The notes below the pieces were generated by a model. That model was not told the DNA's origin. It did no database searches and saw only the letters and a list, made by a program, of their open reading frames with translations. Below, one piece after another: positions 1 through 7,819 of a stretch of 64,000 nt of DNA; position 1 is the first letter of the stretch; each line of letters begins with the position of its first letter. The DNA lies in contig NZ_JABRXF010000001.1 of NCBI RefSeq assembly GCF_013266695.1, positions 1 to 64,000 of the forward strand. Reading direction: 5' to 3'. This DNA is from Hongsoonwoonella zoysiae (GTDB lineage: Bacteria; Pseudomonadota; Alphaproteobacteria; Rhizobiales; Stappiaceae). Made by a program: the position numbers and the translations under genes.

Positions 1-135
1 CGATGTCAGCTCGAACGTCGAGTTGTCGTGCGTGATGCAGCAAAGCATCTTCGTGCCAGCCTTCAGACCTTCAACCACAACAACGCCGACATTGTCGGCA
101 GCTTCGTGAACAAGCAGATGGGGATTTTCAGCCAT
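1..135 (-). CDS. suyA: SuyA-like sulfolactate sulfo-lyase small subunit (UxaA/SAF family), partial
   Basis: Only the first 45 codons are in the window; the gene continues past base 1. The visible N-terminus starts MAENPHLLVHEAADNVG and continues with a VVVVEG-type segment, as in the small SAF-domain subunit of UxaA-family lyases, and most like the alpha subunit of (2R)-sulfolactate sulfo-lyase, which with SuyB splits sulfolactate into pyruvate and sulfite. AAGGAAA lies about 6 bases before the ATG and the gene is 12 bases behind the zinc dehydrogenase, so it belongs to the same operon. The name rests on the short match plus context: the upstream enzymes should make sulfolactate. An altronate or galactarate dehydratase small domain is the alternative. 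Confidence 0.6.
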   Translation of the reverse strand, partial: MAENPHLLVHEAADNVGVVVVEGLKAGTKMLCCITHDNSTFELTS

Positions 136-147
136 CCGGATTTCCTT

Positions 148-1146
148 TCAGTCCTGATGTGGTCGGAGAATGATCTTCGGCGAATTCACCGCGCCGGAGA
201 GAAGATCGGAAAAGGCCTTCGACCCATCCTGCAATTTGCGTTGCTCTGTCCAGTCGAGGGCGCCAAGCCGACCGTCGAAAATTGCCGCCGCCGTGTCGCG
301 GAAGTCCTTCATCGTATAGGTGTAGGTGCCGATAAACGTGATTTCCTGAAGCGTCATCCTGCGAACATTCAACCCGCCGGCCGCCTCTCCCAGCCCGATG
401 TGAACGATGACGCCGCCCGGATTTGCGCGTTCCGACGCCTCGGCACGGCTGCCTGACATGCCCACCGCATCGATCACCAGTTCAAACGTCCGGTCACTCG
501 CCAACGTGTCCCGGTCGCAGGCGTTCAGCCCGATTTTCTCGATAAGGAACCTGCGCCGTAGCGCATTCGGCTCCACAACGGTTACGTCGTCCACCCCAAG
601 CGCTTTTAACGATAGCGCCGCGCCGACGCCGATCGCCCCGCCGCCAATGATCAACGCGGCAGCGGCGGAAAGTGGCGGGACAAGCGCGCGCTCAGCCATT
701 CTGGCAGCGTGCCAGCCGCAGGAGATCGGCTCCGCGAGAGCCGCCTTGTCGAAGGAAATACCATCCGGCACCGTAACCAGATTACGCTTCGGCATGACGA
801 CATATTGGGCGAATGCACCCTCGCGAGGCGGCATGGAGATAATCTGACGACTAGCACAAAGATTTTCGCGGCCCGACTTGCAAGCGGCGCACTTCATACA
901 AGTCACCAGCGGGTTGATCGTAACTCTTCGGCCTTCGTCCGGCCCCGACATCACTGTACCCGCCGCTTCATGCCCGAGGATCAGCGGTGCGGGGCGGCGC
1001 TCGTCATGTCCGAGATAGGCATGCATGTCCGAGCCGCAGATGCCGACACTTTCTACCCGTACCAGAACGGCGCCGGCCTGAGCGGCCGGTTCGGGCACAT
1101 CGCGGAATTCCAGCGATTTCGGACCGGTATAGACGAGCGCTTTCAT
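148..1146 (-). CDS. zinc-dependent medium-chain alcohol dehydrogenase, HpsP-like
   Basis: 332-residue MDR-family dehydrogenase. The N-terminal half has the catalytic zinc region (GICGSDMHAYLG, GHEAAG) and a four-cysteine structural zinc loop (CMKCAACKSGRENLC); the Rossmann half has GGGAIGVGAA. The ATG at 1146 overlaps the stop of the SDR gene by 4 bases (ATGA), which suggests translational coupling and argues against a longer upstream start. In known DHPS clusters (Cupriavidus, Ruegeria) a zinc dehydrogenase HpsP works with the SDR HpsO to interconvert the two DHPS enantiomers through a 2-keto form, so that all substrate reaches HpsN. That role is assigned from context; the fold itself is certain. 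Confidence 0.75.
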   Translation of the reverse strand: MKALVYTGPKSLEFRDVPEPAAQAGAVLVRVESVGICGSDMHAYLGHDERRPAPLILGHEAAGTVMSGPDEGRRVTINPLVTCMKCAACKSGRENLCASRQIISMPPREGAFAQYVVMPKRNLVTVPDGISFDKAALAEPISCGWHAARMAERALVPPLSAAAALIIGGGAIGVGAALSLKALGVDDVTVVEPNALRRRFLIEKIGLNACDRDTLASDRTFELVIDAVGMSGSRAEASERANPGGVIVHIGLGEAAGGLNVRRMTLQEITFIGTYTYTMKDFRDTAAAIFDGRLGALDWTEQRKLQDGSKAFSDLLSGAVNSPKIILRPHQD

Positions 1147-1910
1147 TTCGCCGTGAACCCTCCATCGACCATCAAGGTCTGCCCGGTGACATATCCGGAT
1201 GCGTCTGAGCAGAAGAAAAGTATCGGCCCGTCGATATCGGACGGTTCGCCATTCCTGCCGATACACGTCTGCGCGGCGTTACGGGCCGCGCGGTCGGGAT
1301 CCGCGAAAACCGCGGCGGTCAGCTCCGTACGAAAAAAGCCCGGAGCAATGGCGTTCGCGGTAATGCCGCCGCCCGACCACGCCTGTGCCATGGCGCGCGT
1401 AAGCTGCGTTATGCCGCCTTTCGATGCGCCATAGGACAGCCCGCCCGGAAAAGCCCTGTAACTTTGCAGCGAGGCGAAGTTCACGATCCTGCCCCAACCC
1501 TTTTCCCGCATGGCGGGGACCATGGCCTGTGCCAGGAAGAACGGCGCGGCAAGGTTGAGATCCAGCGTGGTGTCCCAGCCCTGCGGGGTCACCTCATCCG
1601 CCGCCTCGCGAGTATTGATGCCCGCCGCGTTGACAAGGATATCCGGCGCGCCGAAGGCTGCCGCCGCCCTCTTTGCGATTTCGGCGAGATCGTTTCGCCT
1701 GGCAAGATCACCAACAACGAACCCCGCCGCCTCCCCGGCGCCTGAAGCCCAGGATTCGAGCGCGTCGGCGCGCCGGGCAATCCCGACGACGCTCGCACCC
1801 GCGCTGAGCAGAACATCCGCCGCACGCCGGCCCAGGCCAGAACTGGCGCCCGTGACGCAGGCTATCTTTCCGCGCAGATCAACAAGGGATTGCGGAGATC
1901 GCTCGATCAT
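1143..1910 (-). CDS. short-chain dehydrogenase/reductase, HpsO-like
   Basis: 255-residue classical SDR. TGASSGLG near the N-terminus is the cofactor-binding TGxxxGxG motif, NAAG is the next core motif, and YGASKGG holds the catalytic Tyr and Lys; the C-terminus ends DGGFTAK as in many family members. GAGG lies 8 bases before the ATG. It starts 9 bases after hpsN and overlaps the zinc dehydrogenase by 4 bases. In characterised DHPS operons the SDR HpsO acts at C2 of DHPS together with HpsP. SDR sequence alone does not fix the substrate, so the role comes from the tight linkage to HpsN and the TRAP transporter. Confidence 0.75.
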   Translation of the reverse strand: MIERSPQSLVDLRGKIACVTGASSGLGRRAADVLLSAGASVVGIARRADALESWASGAGEAAGFVVGDLARRNDLAEIAKRAAAAFGAPDILVNAAGINTREAADEVTPQGWDTTLDLNLAAPFFLAQAMVPAMREKGWGRIVNFASLQSYRAFPGGLSYGASKGGITQLTRAMAQAWSGGGITANAIAPGFFRTELTAAVFADPDRAARNAAQTCIGRNGEPSDIDGPILFFCSDASGYVTGQTLMVDGGFTAK

Positions 1911-1919
1911 TTCGAGACC

Positions 1920-3227
1920 TCATTCGCCGGGCGAAAGATCGAAGGTATCATTCGGGAAATACTTCTTCAGACGGATGTCGGCCGTGCGCGCATGCCCCTC
2001 CATGCCTTCCAGGCGGGAAATACGGGCGGTCGCCTCGGCAACCGGCCTGGCGCCATCACGAGTGGCGCGTTGCCAGGTGACGATCTTCATGTACTTGTGA
2101 ACCGAAAGGCCGCCAGTGTAATTCGCGGCGCCGGATGTCGGCAGCACGTGATTGGTGCCGGATGCCTTGTCGCCAAACGCGACGGTCGTTTCCTCGCCGA
2201 GGAAGAGCGAACCGTAACACTGCAGCCGGTCCAGCCACCAATCGAGGTCTTCAGCCTGCACCGTCAGATGTTCGGGTGCGTAATCATCGGCGGTCTGCGC
2301 CATTTCCTCCCGGTTGTCACAGACAATGACTTCCGCATAATCGCGCCACGCGGCTTCCGCGTTCTTGCTGTTCAGCTCCGGCAGGTCCGCTATCAGACCG
2401 GGCACGATATCCATTACGCGCTTCGCCAGCTGTTCATCATCCGTCACCAGCCAGACGGGAGAATTGTAGCCGTGTTCGGCCTGTCCGACGAGGTCGGCGG
2501 CGACGATCTCGGCATCCGCTGTCTTGTCGGCCAGGATCAGGCTGTCGGTCGGGCCGGCGAACATATCGATGCCGACACGGCCGAACAGGATGCGCTTGGC
2601 TTCAGCAACGAACTGGTTGCCCGGCCCGACCAGAATGTTCGCCTTGGGAAGGCCGAAGAGCCCGAAGGCCATGGAGGCCACGCCCTGCACACCGCCCATC
2701 GCGAGGATGGTGTCCGCGCCGCAAAGATCCGCGGCGTAAATGATCGCCGGTGCGATCCCCACATCCGGGCGTGGCGGCGAACAGGCCACGATGCCGCCGC
2801 ACCCCGCGACTTTCGCGGTTGTTACCGTCATGATCGCGGACGCGATATGGCTATAGCGGCCACCGGGAATATAGCAACCGGCGGCACGCACCGGGATGCT
2901 CTTCTGGCCCGCGACCAGCCCCGGGATGACCTCGATTTCGATATCTTTCAAGGTCGCCTTCTGCGCCTCCGCAAAGCGGCGCACATTGTCATGGGCGAAC
3001 TGGATATCCCGCTTGAGCTTTTCCGGTACAAGCGCCGCAACCGCGTCGATTTCCTCGCGGGTCAGGATGATATTGCCGGAATACTTGTCGAACTTCGACG
3101 CATATTCCATTGCCGCAACGTCGCCGCGCGCCTCGATATCGTTGAGGATTTTCTGAACCGTGTCATGGACGTCGGTAGCGTCGCTCGCCGATGTGAGATC
3201 GGCTTTTTTGAGATACTTAAGGGGCAT
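1920..3227 (-). CDS. hpsN: sulfopropanediol 3-dehydrogenase HpsN (histidinol dehydrogenase family)
   Basis: 435-residue member of the HisD family. HpsN enzymes oxidise the C3 alcohol of (R)-DHPS through the aldehyde to (R)-sulfolactate with two NAD+. Residues matching the HisD active site are present: zinc ligands Gln249 and His252 (GQAEHG), Asp353 and His412, and the catalytic pair Glu319-His320 (YAPEHL). The protein is not in a histidine operon; it is flanked by a TRAP transporter and two alcohol dehydrogenases, the arrangement of hps clusters. True HisD proteins have a different N-terminus, while this one opens MPLKYLKKA as sulfopropanediol dehydrogenases do. The main residual doubt is whether the substrate is DHPS or a close analogue. 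Confidence 0.85.
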   Translation of the reverse strand: MPLKYLKKADLTSASDATDVHDTVQKILNDIEARGDVAAMEYASKFDKYSGNIILTREEIDAVAALVPEKLKRDIQFAHDNVRRFAEAQKATLKDIEIEVIPGLVAGQKSIPVRAAGCYIPGGRYSHIASAIMTVTTAKVAGCGGIVACSPPRPDVGIAPAIIYAADLCGADTILAMGGVQGVASMAFGLFGLPKANILVGPGNQFVAEAKRILFGRVGIDMFAGPTDSLILADKTADAEIVAADLVGQAEHGYNSPVWLVTDDEQLAKRVMDIVPGLIADLPELNSKNAEAAWRDYAEVIVCDNREEMAQTADDYAPEHLTVQAEDLDWWLDRLQCYGSLFLGEETTVAFGDKASGTNHVLPTSGAANYTGGLSVHKYMKIVTWQRATRDGARPVAEATARISRLEGMEGHARTADIRLKKYFPNDTFDLSPGE

Positions 3228-3239
3228 TGTGCACAGCTC

Positions 3240-4568
3240 CTACTGGTAGATTTCCGGCAGCAGCGTTGTCGAAATCGCCGGGACGAAGGCGATGAACAAC
3301 ACCACGATCAGCATGAAGAAAACAAAGGGCACGGCGCGAGCTGCGATCTTCAGGATCGATTCACCCGTGATGCCTGAAACCACGAAGAGGTTGAGACCGA
3401 GAGGCGGCGTTATGAAACCGACGCCGAGCGTCGTGACCATCATGATGCAGAACTGGATCTCGTTCATGCCGATGTCGTCGGCGAGCGGCTTGAGTATTGG
3501 CGCGAGGATGACGATGTTCGGCGTGGTTTCCATGACGCAGCCGGCCGCGATGAGAATGACGATCATCATCAGGATGAGGATGGCCGGGTTTTCCGAAACG
3601 CTAGTCGCCGCAGCAACGAAACCCTGTGGTACGCCCAGGATCGCGAGCGCTTGGGCAAGCGGCAGGGAAAAGGCGATGATCGGCAGGATTACGCCGTTCA
3701 CCTTGGCCGAGCTTACCAGCATCGACGGAAAGTCGGCGAGCGTCAGCGTGCGCAATACGAAGCCTAGTATGATCGTCACCACAACGGCGGTGGCGCCCGC
3801 CTCCGTCGGTGTCAGCCTCCCGGAGAAGATGCCGTAGAAGATGATCCCGGGAACGAGGAAGGCATACCAGCCATGCTTCAGCGTACGCCCGAGATTGGCC
3901 GCCCACTCGCCGAAGCTCATGGGTTTTCCACCCTCGTAGGAATAAATCCGGTTGACGATGATGTTGGTGATGAGGATCGACAGCAGGATTGCCAGCCCCG
4001 GAATGAGAGCCGCCAGAAAGAGCGTCGAGGCGGAGATCCCCAGGACGAGGCCCAGAATGATATAGGCGATCGACGGTGGAATAAGGATGCCGGTACAAGC
4101 GCCGGCGGCGACGAGCGCACAGGCATAGGGGCGCGGATAGCCGCTTTCGACAAGACGATCGATCGTCATGCGCCCGACGGCGGCGGCTCCCGCCGCATCC
4201 GAACCGGAAATGGCCGAGAACATGCCACACACAAGCACGGTCGCCGATCCGAAACCGCCTTTTGTCCAACACGTCAACGCCTCCGCGACATCCAGAAACT
4301 TGCGGCTGAGGCCGGTGCGGACCAGAACGTCGCCCGTCAGGATGAAGAGGGGAATGGCGGTCAGAGCGAAAGCGTCGATCCCGTCGAACAAGGATTCGCC
4401 CACCAGCGACAACGGTAAAGCGCCGGATAGCAGCAGCATGGCGATGGCGGCCGAGCCGATTGCCGCCCACACCGGAATGGCGAGGACGCACATGATTATG
4501 AAAATCGCAACCGGGAGATAGAAATCCCAACCCAGTTCGACAGCGTTCAATTGCTGTTGCCAGAGCAT
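3240..4568 (-). CDS. hpsM: TRAP transporter large permease (DctM type), probable DHPS uptake
   Basis: 442-residue polytopic membrane protein of the DctM family, with about 12 hydrophobic segments and the family region around ISGSDAAGAAAVGRM and PPSIAYIILG. It is the ion-coupled channel subunit of a TRAP transporter and works with the DctQ subunit and the periplasmic DctP protein next door. The ATG at 4568 has GAGG 7 bases upstream; a TTG at 4580 that overlaps the dctQ stop is the alternative start. It lies 12 bases before hpsN. HpsKLM TRAP systems import DHPS in marine roseobacters, so that substrate is inferred here from linkage. Confidence 0.85.
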   Translation of the reverse strand: MLWQQQLNAVELGWDFYLPVAIFIIMCVLAIPVWAAIGSAAIAMLLLSGALPLSLVGESLFDGIDAFALTAIPLFILTGDVLVRTGLSRKFLDVAEALTCWTKGGFGSATVLVCGMFSAISGSDAAGAAAVGRMTIDRLVESGYPRPYACALVAAGACTGILIPPSIAYIILGLVLGISASTLFLAALIPGLAILLSILITNIIVNRIYSYEGGKPMSFGEWAANLGRTLKHGWYAFLVPGIIFYGIFSGRLTPTEAGATAVVVTIILGFVLRTLTLADFPSMLVSSAKVNGVILPIIAFSLPLAQALAILGVPQGFVAAATSVSENPAILILMMIVILIAAGCVMETTPNIVILAPILKPLADDIGMNEIQFCIMMVTTLGVGFITPPLGLNLFVVSGITGESILKIAARAVPFVFFMLIVVLFIAFVPAISTTLLPEIYQ

Positions 4569-4576
4569 GGTGCGCC

Positions 4577-5092
4577 TCAATCGAACAACTGGTTGCCTTC
4601 GAATACCGGCTCGCCGGTTCGAAGCGCGTGAAAATCATGGGCGAAGGACTGAATGAGCCGGATAACCATCAGCAAGAAGCCGACGGGAACGGCCATCAGA
4701 AACCAGACCTTGGAAATGCGCAGGCCATCCGTGACCGATCCGTACTTCCACGAAACGAGAACCGTCTCGAACGACCAGTAGAGGGCCACCAGCGCCACGG
4801 CGAACATGACGATGTCGCCCAGCATGTAGATCAGCGCCTTCGCGCGCGGCCCCAGGTAGTGCAGAAGAACATCGATGCGGATGTGCGCGCGCTCGCGCAC
4901 AGCTGACGCCGCCCCGATCCAGGCCAGATATATGAACGAATAGCGGACGATTTCCTCACCCCAGATCGATGAGTATGCAAACACTTCGCGCCGGACGACC
5001 TCTATGGCCATCGTGAGAACGAGCATCACGTAGAACCCGAGAAGGGCCCACCTTTCCAAATTCTCGTTGAGCAATTTGAGCATCGGTCGCAC
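4577..5092 (-). CDS. hpsL: TRAP transporter small permease (DctQ type)
   Basis: 171-residue membrane protein with four hydrophobic segments, the usual size and topology of the small TRAP permease. A GTG start at 5092 is chosen because AGGA lies 7 bases before it; the ATG at 5083 is the alternative and would remove three residues. The stop is 8 bases before the dctM ATG. Its partner proteins are encoded on both sides, so it is the membrane scaffold of the same transporter. Confidence 0.83.
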   Translation of the reverse strand: MRPMLKLLNENLERWALLGFYVMLVLTMAIEVVRREVFAYSSIWGEEIVRYSFIYLAWIGAASAVRERAHIRIDVLLHYLGPRAKALIYMLGDIVMFAVALVALYWSFETVLVSWKYGSVTDGLRISKVWFLMAVPVGFLLMVIRLIQSFAHDFHALRTGEPVFEGNQLFD

Positions 5093-5179
5093 CGTCTTGT
5101 CCTGGTAAAGGCGAGCCGCCCGCCGGCACCAAAAAAGCGTGCGCGGTATGCGGACACATGTTGCCGAGCGTCATGGGAG

Positions 5180-5208
5180 CCGCCGGCCCCTCATCCGGGC
5201 GCCGGCGG
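5180..5208 (-). other. GC-rich hairpin between dctP and dctQ
   Basis: CCGCCGGC and GCCGGCGG form an 8-bp stem in the 128-base gap behind the dctP stop. There is no T-run, so it is not an intrinsic terminator. Intercistronic hairpins after the binding-protein gene of transporter operons commonly slow 3' decay and so give excess binding protein; that role is inferred. Confidence 0.45.
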
Positions 5209-5220
5209 TGGATGCGATTG

Positions 5221-6363
5221 TCAAGCGTCGTGGACGTAATATCGGCCTTGCGTGTTTGCCGCGTCTTCCAGTTTGGAGAAGGCGTCCGCCGAACCGGCCA
5301 GATCCGTCTTGAACTGGTCCCATTCGCTACGCTGGTAACCGCCCGCCTCCTGCCACTCGGCAAGCTGATCGTCATTGAGAGAGTGGAATTCCACTCCAGC
5401 CTTGCGAAGCTCCGCCATCGCATAGTTCCGTGCGGCAGGAACCTTAGCCAGGTTTTGCTGGGCCGTGATCTCGGAGGCGAATTCGATCCCCTCCTGCACG
5501 TCGGCGGGCAGGCTGTTGAACCATTCCAGATTGCAGGAGTAGATCTGGCTGTCAGGCACGGCCTGCGTAAAGGTCACGTGGCTCAGGATATCCTTGAAGC
5601 CGAACACATAAAGTGCACCGACCGACGGATCGAGCGCATCCGCAACGCCCTGCTTGATCGCCGAGGGCGTTTCACCCCAGGCAACCGGCGTGGGATTGGC
5701 ACCTACAAGGCGATAATACTGCTGCAGCATTTCCGAGCCTGGAACGCGGAATTTGACGCCAGACAGGTCGCCCGGGGTCATAACGACGTTTCCACCCTTG
5801 CGTACCGCGACCACGCGCGGGTCGATAACGACGTAGAAGAGCGGCTTGAAACCTTTTTCCTCAACCTTCGGATGCACTTGAGAACGCCAGGCGTCCGAAT
5901 TCACGAGGTTCACGAAACGCTGGTTTGAGCCGCAAAAGTACGGAAGGTTGATAAGGTCGGCAGCAGGTGCGAACGGCGCGAAATTCGAGATCGAATGCTG
6001 CGCGGCCTGTATCGTGCCACCTTGAACCTTTTGCACCAGCGCACCGCCGGCACCGAGCTGGCCACCCGGAGCAAGCTTCACGTAGACCTTGCCGTTCGTG
6101 GCGTTTTGAATGTTTTCCTTCAGGTCGAGCTGCATGATCGGGTAGCTGCGCGACGCGCCCAGAACATAAGCCGTCGCAATGGTCATGACGTGATCGGCCG
6201 CGCCCTCACGCTCCCTTTCTTCCTTCGCGGTTTGCGCGGATGCCTCTTCGGACCACAGCAGTCCGCCTGCTCCTGCGACCATGGCCGCGGTAAAAGCGCC
6301 GGCGCTCGTCAGTTTCAGGAAATTGCGGCGTTCCGCCGAGCGAATCCCGTCGTCTGCATTCAT
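5221..6363 (-). CDS. hpsK: TRAP transporter periplasmic substrate-binding protein (DctP type)
   Basis: 380-residue solute-binding protein. The N-terminus has a twin-arginine signal (ERRNFLKLTSAGAF followed by a hydrophobic stretch and ASAQT), so it should be folded before export. The mature part has the DctP pattern, including GGxxxxP-like and AxxQGxVDA-type segments (IKQGVADALDPSVG). GGAGGA lies 7 bases before the ATG. It captures the substrate in the periplasm and hands it to the DctQ/DctM membrane pair encoded just downstream. The C-terminal part is longer than in average family members but in frame throughout. The substrate, DHPS or a related sulfonate, is inferred from the downstream enzymes. 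Confidence 0.83.
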   Translation of the reverse strand: MNADDGIRSAERRNFLKLTSAGAFTAAMVAGAGGLLWSEEASAQTAKEEREREGAADHVMTIATAYVLGASRSYPIMQLDLKENIQNATNGKVYVKLAPGGQLGAGGALVQKVQGGTIQAAQHSISNFAPFAPAADLINLPYFCGSNQRFVNLVNSDAWRSQVHPKVEEKGFKPLFYVVIDPRVVAVRKGGNVVMTPGDLSGVKFRVPGSEMLQQYYRLVGANPTPVAWGETPSAIKQGVADALDPSVGALYVFGFKDILSHVTFTQAVPDSQIYSCNLEWFNSLPADVQEGIEFASEITAQQNLAKVPAARNYAMAELRKAGVEFHSLNDDQLAEWQEAGGYQRSEWDQFKTDLAGSADAFSKLEDAANTQGRYYVHDA

Positions 6364-6379
6364 AGTGCTTTCCTCCCAG

Positions 6380-6577
6380 TCAGCGATTATTGGAACTTAC
6401 GCGTTCGAACTCGCGGCGGCTTTCAGCGCGCAAAATTGCGACGACGAACGATACCGCGGCAATCATGAGCAAGATGAGCTCACCAACATCGCCCACGGGC
6501 GATGCGCCTCCTACGGATACGAAGAAGACGTTCCCGACGAAGACGGCGAAAAAGACGCCAGCCACAATAAGAAACAT
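6380..6577 (-). CDS. small two-helix membrane protein at the head of the sulfonate operon
   Basis: 65 codons giving two hydrophobic helices (about residues 2-22 and 33-50) and a short Arg-rich tail. GAGGG lies close before the ATG and it is the first gene after the operator-covered promoter, 16 bases before dctP. I do not recognise a family. Position suggests an accessory subunit of the TRAP transporter or a small regulator of it. An accidental ORF is possible but the ribosome site and spacing make a real gene likely. Confidence 0.6.
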   Translation of the reverse strand: MFLIVAGVFFAVFVGNVFFVSVGGASPVGDVGELILLMIAAVSFVVAILRAESRREFERVSSNNR

Positions 6578-6615
6578 CGAGCCCTCCCACAGGCGCCCTC
6601 CAGCACCATTAATTT

Positions 6616-6644
6616 AGTGTAAGCGCTTACATTTTTTTATGCAA
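6616..6644 (-). promoter_or_regulatory. sigma70-like promoter of the hps operon
   Basis: Read on the minus strand: -35 TTGCAT (6639-6644), 17-base spacer, -10 TACACT (6616-6621), about 39 bases before the small membrane protein gene. Both boxes fall inside the two LacI-type palindromes, so bound repressor would block RNA polymerase. Confidence 0.6.
6618..6631. promoter_or_regulatory. LacI-type operator O1 (perfect 14-bp palindrome)
   Basis: TGTAAGCGCTTACA is a perfect palindrome with the central CG typical of LacI/GalR family sites. It covers the -10 box of the hps promoter and lies in the divergent region facing the LacI gene that starts at 6731. Confidence 0.75.
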
Positions 6645-6653
6645 GAGCTTACA
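6640..6653. promoter_or_regulatory. LacI-type operator O2 (imperfect copy)
   Basis: TGCAAGAGCTTACA matches O1 at 12 of 14 positions. It starts 22 bases after O1, two helical turns, and so on the same face of the DNA. It covers the -35 box of the hps promoter. Confidence 0.6.
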
Positions 6654-6730
6654 TCGGCTATTTTTCGCGGTTTCCCAAGGGAGTGATTATGGTTATGATT
6701 CAACTGTTCATCTGAGGAACCTACCCGTCC

Positions 6731-7759
6731 ATGGACGTCACTCCGCCCAAAAACGACCTGCCTACACTTGAAGACGTCGCCAAGGCGGCACGCGTTTCGA
6801 CCGCAACCGTCTCACGCTGCCTCAACTCTCCGGACCGGGTGAGCGAGAGCACGAAACAGCGCGTGATGGAGGCGGTACGCGAGCTCAAGTATTCGCCTAA
6901 TTTCGGTGCACGCGCCCTGGCCGCGAAGAGAACTAACACCTATGGCGCCGTGATCCCGACCATGGACAACGCGATTTTCGCGCGCGGCTTGCAGGCCTTT
7001 CAACAAGTCCTTGTCGACAACGGCGCCACGATGCTGGTCGCCAGTTCGGCTTACGATCCGGAAATCGAAGAAAACCAGATAAAAACACTGATATCTCGCG
7101 GCGCTGATGCCTTGCTCCTTATCGGCACCGACCGCGACCCCGGCATCCATGAGTTCCTCGAGGAGCGGGGCCTTCCTGTTGTAATTGCCTGGGCGTGCAC
7201 CACCGAGGCTACGCTGTCTTGCGTCGGATTCGACAATGTGGAGGCAACACGCCAACTTGCCTTAAAGGCGTTGGACCTCGGTCATCATGACATTGCGTTT
7301 CTGTCCGCCTTTACCAGAACCAATGACCGGGCGCGCAACCGTGTCATCGGCGCCCGCAAAGCTTTGCAAGAACGAGGCATTGACCCCTCTTCCATGCCGG
7401 TTGTGGAAACGAAATATTCCATTCGCAGCGCTCGTGAGGCCTTCGGCACGCTGGTTCGCCGCTCTCCTCGGCCGACACTTGTTATGTGCGGCAACGACGT
7501 GCTAGCGGCAGGCGCGGTTCAGGCGGCCCGCGATATGGGGCTGGATGTGCCGGGAGACATCTCGATCACCGGGTTCGACGACATCGAACTCGCTACGGTC
7601 ATTAGCCCGGCATTGACAACGGTGCATGTCCCCCATCGGAAGATGGGGCGTCTGGCGGCGGAGGTTTTGCTGGATCAGGTGCGACACAATGCCAGCCCGA
7701 GGCACGTAACGCTCGATACGCATATCGTCGAACGGGCATCGTTGGGGCCCGCACCGTGA
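6731..7759 (+). CDS. LacI-family transcriptional regulator of the sulfonate operon
   Basis: 342 residues. An N-terminal helix-turn-helix (LEDVAKAARVSTATVSRCLN, residues about 13-32) and hinge are followed by a periplasmic-binding-protein-like effector domain ending near GFDDIELATVISPALTTV. It is divergent from the hps operon, and the two palindromes between them have the CG-centred form this family binds. The likely job is repression of hps genes until DHPS or an early metabolite binds; the gene may also control itself from the same region. Effector identity is inferred only from linkage. Confidence 0.82.
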   Translation: MDVTPPKNDLPTLEDVAKAARVSTATVSRCLNSPDRVSESTKQRVMEAVRELKYSPNFGARALAAKRTNTYGAVIPTMDNAIFARGLQAFQQVLVDNGATMLVASSAYDPEIEENQIKTLISRGADALLLIGTDRDPGIHEFLEERGLPVVIAWACTTEATLSCVGFDNVEATRQLALKALDLGHHDIAFLSAFTRTNDRARNRVIGARKALQERGIDPSSMPVVETKYSIRSAREAFGTLVRRSPRPTLVMCGNDVLAAGAVQAARDMGLDVPGDISITGFDDIELATVISPALTTVHVPHRKMGRLAAEVLLDQVRHNASPRHVTLDTHIVERASLGPAP

Positions 7760-7819
7760 TATGGCGGGCTGAACCGCGCCCCAAACGAAGCGGAAACTTC
7801 GCCATGAATACCGCCACCT

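Noticed and set aside
1890-3377. Long plus-strand frame (about 495 codons) opposite hpsN.
   Set aside because: Composition is His/Arg-rich with no family features; antisense shadow of hpsN.
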